Shown: positions 63,026 to 64,000 of the stretch, piece after piece
How the letters are laid out: each line of letters opens with the position of its first letter
Numbering within the stretch: the stretch's first letter is position 1
NCBI GenBank assembly: GCA_963711635.1
Contig: CAVQEZ010000001.1
Location: forward strand, 168,888 to 232,887
DNA length: 64,000 bases
Direction of reading: 5' to 3'
Source of the DNA: CADEED01 sp963711635
Lineage (GTDB): Bacteria; Pseudomonadota; Gammaproteobacteria; Steroidobacterales; Steroidobacteraceae
Translations under genes and position numbers: made by a program
Notes under the pieces: model-generated
What the model was told of the DNA's origin: nothing
Database searches by the model: none
What the model saw: the letters and a program-made list of their open reading frames with translations, nothing else

Positions 63026-63143
63026 TCGGGACCCTCAAAAGTATTGGCCGTACTGTAACCGACCGTGGAACCAATGGGACCGTGGACGTGTCGGTTGAGA
63101 CAAGAACAATAACCTGCACGCGCGATCGTGCATCGGAGGGGCC

Positions 63144-64000
63144 ATGCGAGCGCTCACGTGGTGGCTGGCCGGACTTTGTTCGGCGGGCCTGTATTTGACA
63201 ATCGCGTTTGTGGTGGGCGGGCAGCGAGGACAAGCAGGTCTCGTTGACCATCTACAACAGGGACCTCGCGCTGGTCGAGCACCTGCGGCCGATTTGTCTT
63301 CACCGCCGGGCGGCAGCGCATCCAGTTTGCGGGAGTTTCGGCGCAGATCCTGCCGCAGACCGTGAGCTTCGCGGCCTCGAATCTCGAGCTGCTGGAACAG
63401 AATTTCGATTACGACCTGCTCACGCCCGCCAAACTGATGGAAAAAGCGGTGGGCGGACAGGTGCGCGTGGTGCGCACCAATCCTGCCACGGGTACTGAGA
63501 GCAGCGAAAACGCTGAAGTGCTCTCCACGGTGGGTGGCACGGTGCTGCGCATCGGCAATCGCATCAAAAGCGCTGCGCGACGACGGCCTTCCGGCACGCG
63601 TGATATTCGACAAGGTGCCGGACAACCTGCGCGCACGGCCTACGCTCTCCGTGCTCGTGAATGCGGCCCAGCCTGCTCAACAGGACGTGCGGCTCACCTA
63701 TCTCACACGCGGCCTGTCCTGGGCCGCCGACTATGTGGCGGTGTTCGACGAGACACGCGGCTCGCTGTCGCTGCAGGGCTGGATCACGCTCTCGAACAAG
63801 TCCGGCACCAGCTTCGCGAACGCGCGCACGCAGCTCGTCGCGGGCGATCTGCGAATCAGCGACTCGGAACAGGACTGGTATGGCAGGCGCATGAAGCAGA
63901 CGGCACCGTCCACGCCGGGCACCGAAAGCACCGATCGTTCGAAGCTCAGCGACTACTACCTCTATCCGATCCAGCAGCTCACCACGGTCGCGAACAACCA
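63144..64000 (+). CDS. DUF4139 protein, 3' end outside window, frameshifted
   Basis: The frame starts MRALTWWLAGLCSAGLYLT (signal peptide) and continues in other frames with VSLTIYNRDLALVEHLR, FAGVSAQILPQTVSFAASNL, ELLEQNFDYDLLTPAKLMEK, VGGTVLRIGNRIKS, VRLTYLTRGLSWAADYVAVF (the DUF4139 core) and LSDYYLYPIQQLTTVANN at the right edge. Exported; function unknown. Frame changes near 63215, 63300, 63570 and 63650. The window cuts it before the C-terminus. Confidence 0.75.

Overview
The window is GC-rich (about two thirds G+C by eye), densely coded bacterial DNA. The gene set suggests a gammaproteobacterium near the Steroidobacteraceae/Xanthomonadales: large TonB-dependent receptors, a PL3 pectate lyase, S9 peptidases, an NADP-type Icd, PotFGHI with Puu/Spu polyamine catabolism, and a YecR-like lipoprotein. 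No rRNA, convincing tRNA, CRISPR array, insertion sequence or phage gene was found. No gene-free stretch exceeds 300 bases; the longest is 254 bases at 47219-47472, between two divergent polyamine operons.

Layout. 0-10.5 kb: end of a TonB receptor, a Tat-exported epimerase, an SRPBCC protein, a LysR regulator, an exported tandem-repeat protein, a DUF1772 protein, a quinoprotein with an inserted cytochrome c, a ThuA-like protein, a CmcJ/NvfI-type oxidoreductase and a DUF4184 protein. 10.6-17.9 kb: pectate lyase with an upstream palindrome, MsrA, a small membrane methyltransferase, META and YecR-like lipoproteins, a TPR protein, an MFS-PlsC fusion, a kinase-like protein and a DUF2059-like protein. 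17.9-22.6 kb: a YtrA-type GntR/ABC operon with a candidate operator, then DUF1801, GNAT and unknown genes. 22.6-28 kb: a PlpD-like patatin/beta-barrel protein divergent from a second TonB receptor, then a PLDc_N/TPR protein and the first of two paralogous small basic proteins. 28-35.8 kb: PPK2, agmatine deiminase, isocitrate dehydrogenase, an unknown exported protein, an S9 peptidase and an HDOD protein. 35.8-39.3 kb: a sulfur/glutamine-transamination operon (trans-sulfuration enzyme, omega-amidase, methionine/glutamine aminotransferase) and the second small basic protein.

39.3-50.9 kb is the most coherent block, a divergent polyamine system. Leftward run puuD, puuA-type glutamine synthetase, spuC-type aminotransferase and potF-potG-potH-potI (uptake); rightward run a second puuA-type synthetase, puuB-type oxidase and a DUF1295 protein. 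Import, gamma-glutamylation, oxidation, transamination and final hydrolysis are all present, but no aldehyde dehydrogenase or PuuR-like regulator is seen.

50.9-56.7 kb: a PAS histidine kinase overlapping a response-regulator/HDOD gene, a DUF3500 protein, Dps and a polysaccharide deacetylase. 56.7-64 kb: a Gfo/Idh/MocA oxidoreductase, serine hydrolase, LamG-like secreted protein, PanE-like reductase, S9 peptidase and DUF4139 protein, almost all broken by repeated one-base frameshifts. Similar but sparser breaks occur at 4.1-5.2, 5.8-6.7, 23.7, 26.8, 35.9-39 and 53.8 kb. Because unrelated genes with otherwise intact motifs are affected, uncorrected sequencing indels are more likely than real gene decay. 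REP-like inverted repeats sharing a CCCC(A/G)TTTGCTAG core sit at several gene ends. Two short DNA words recur far more often than composition predicts.
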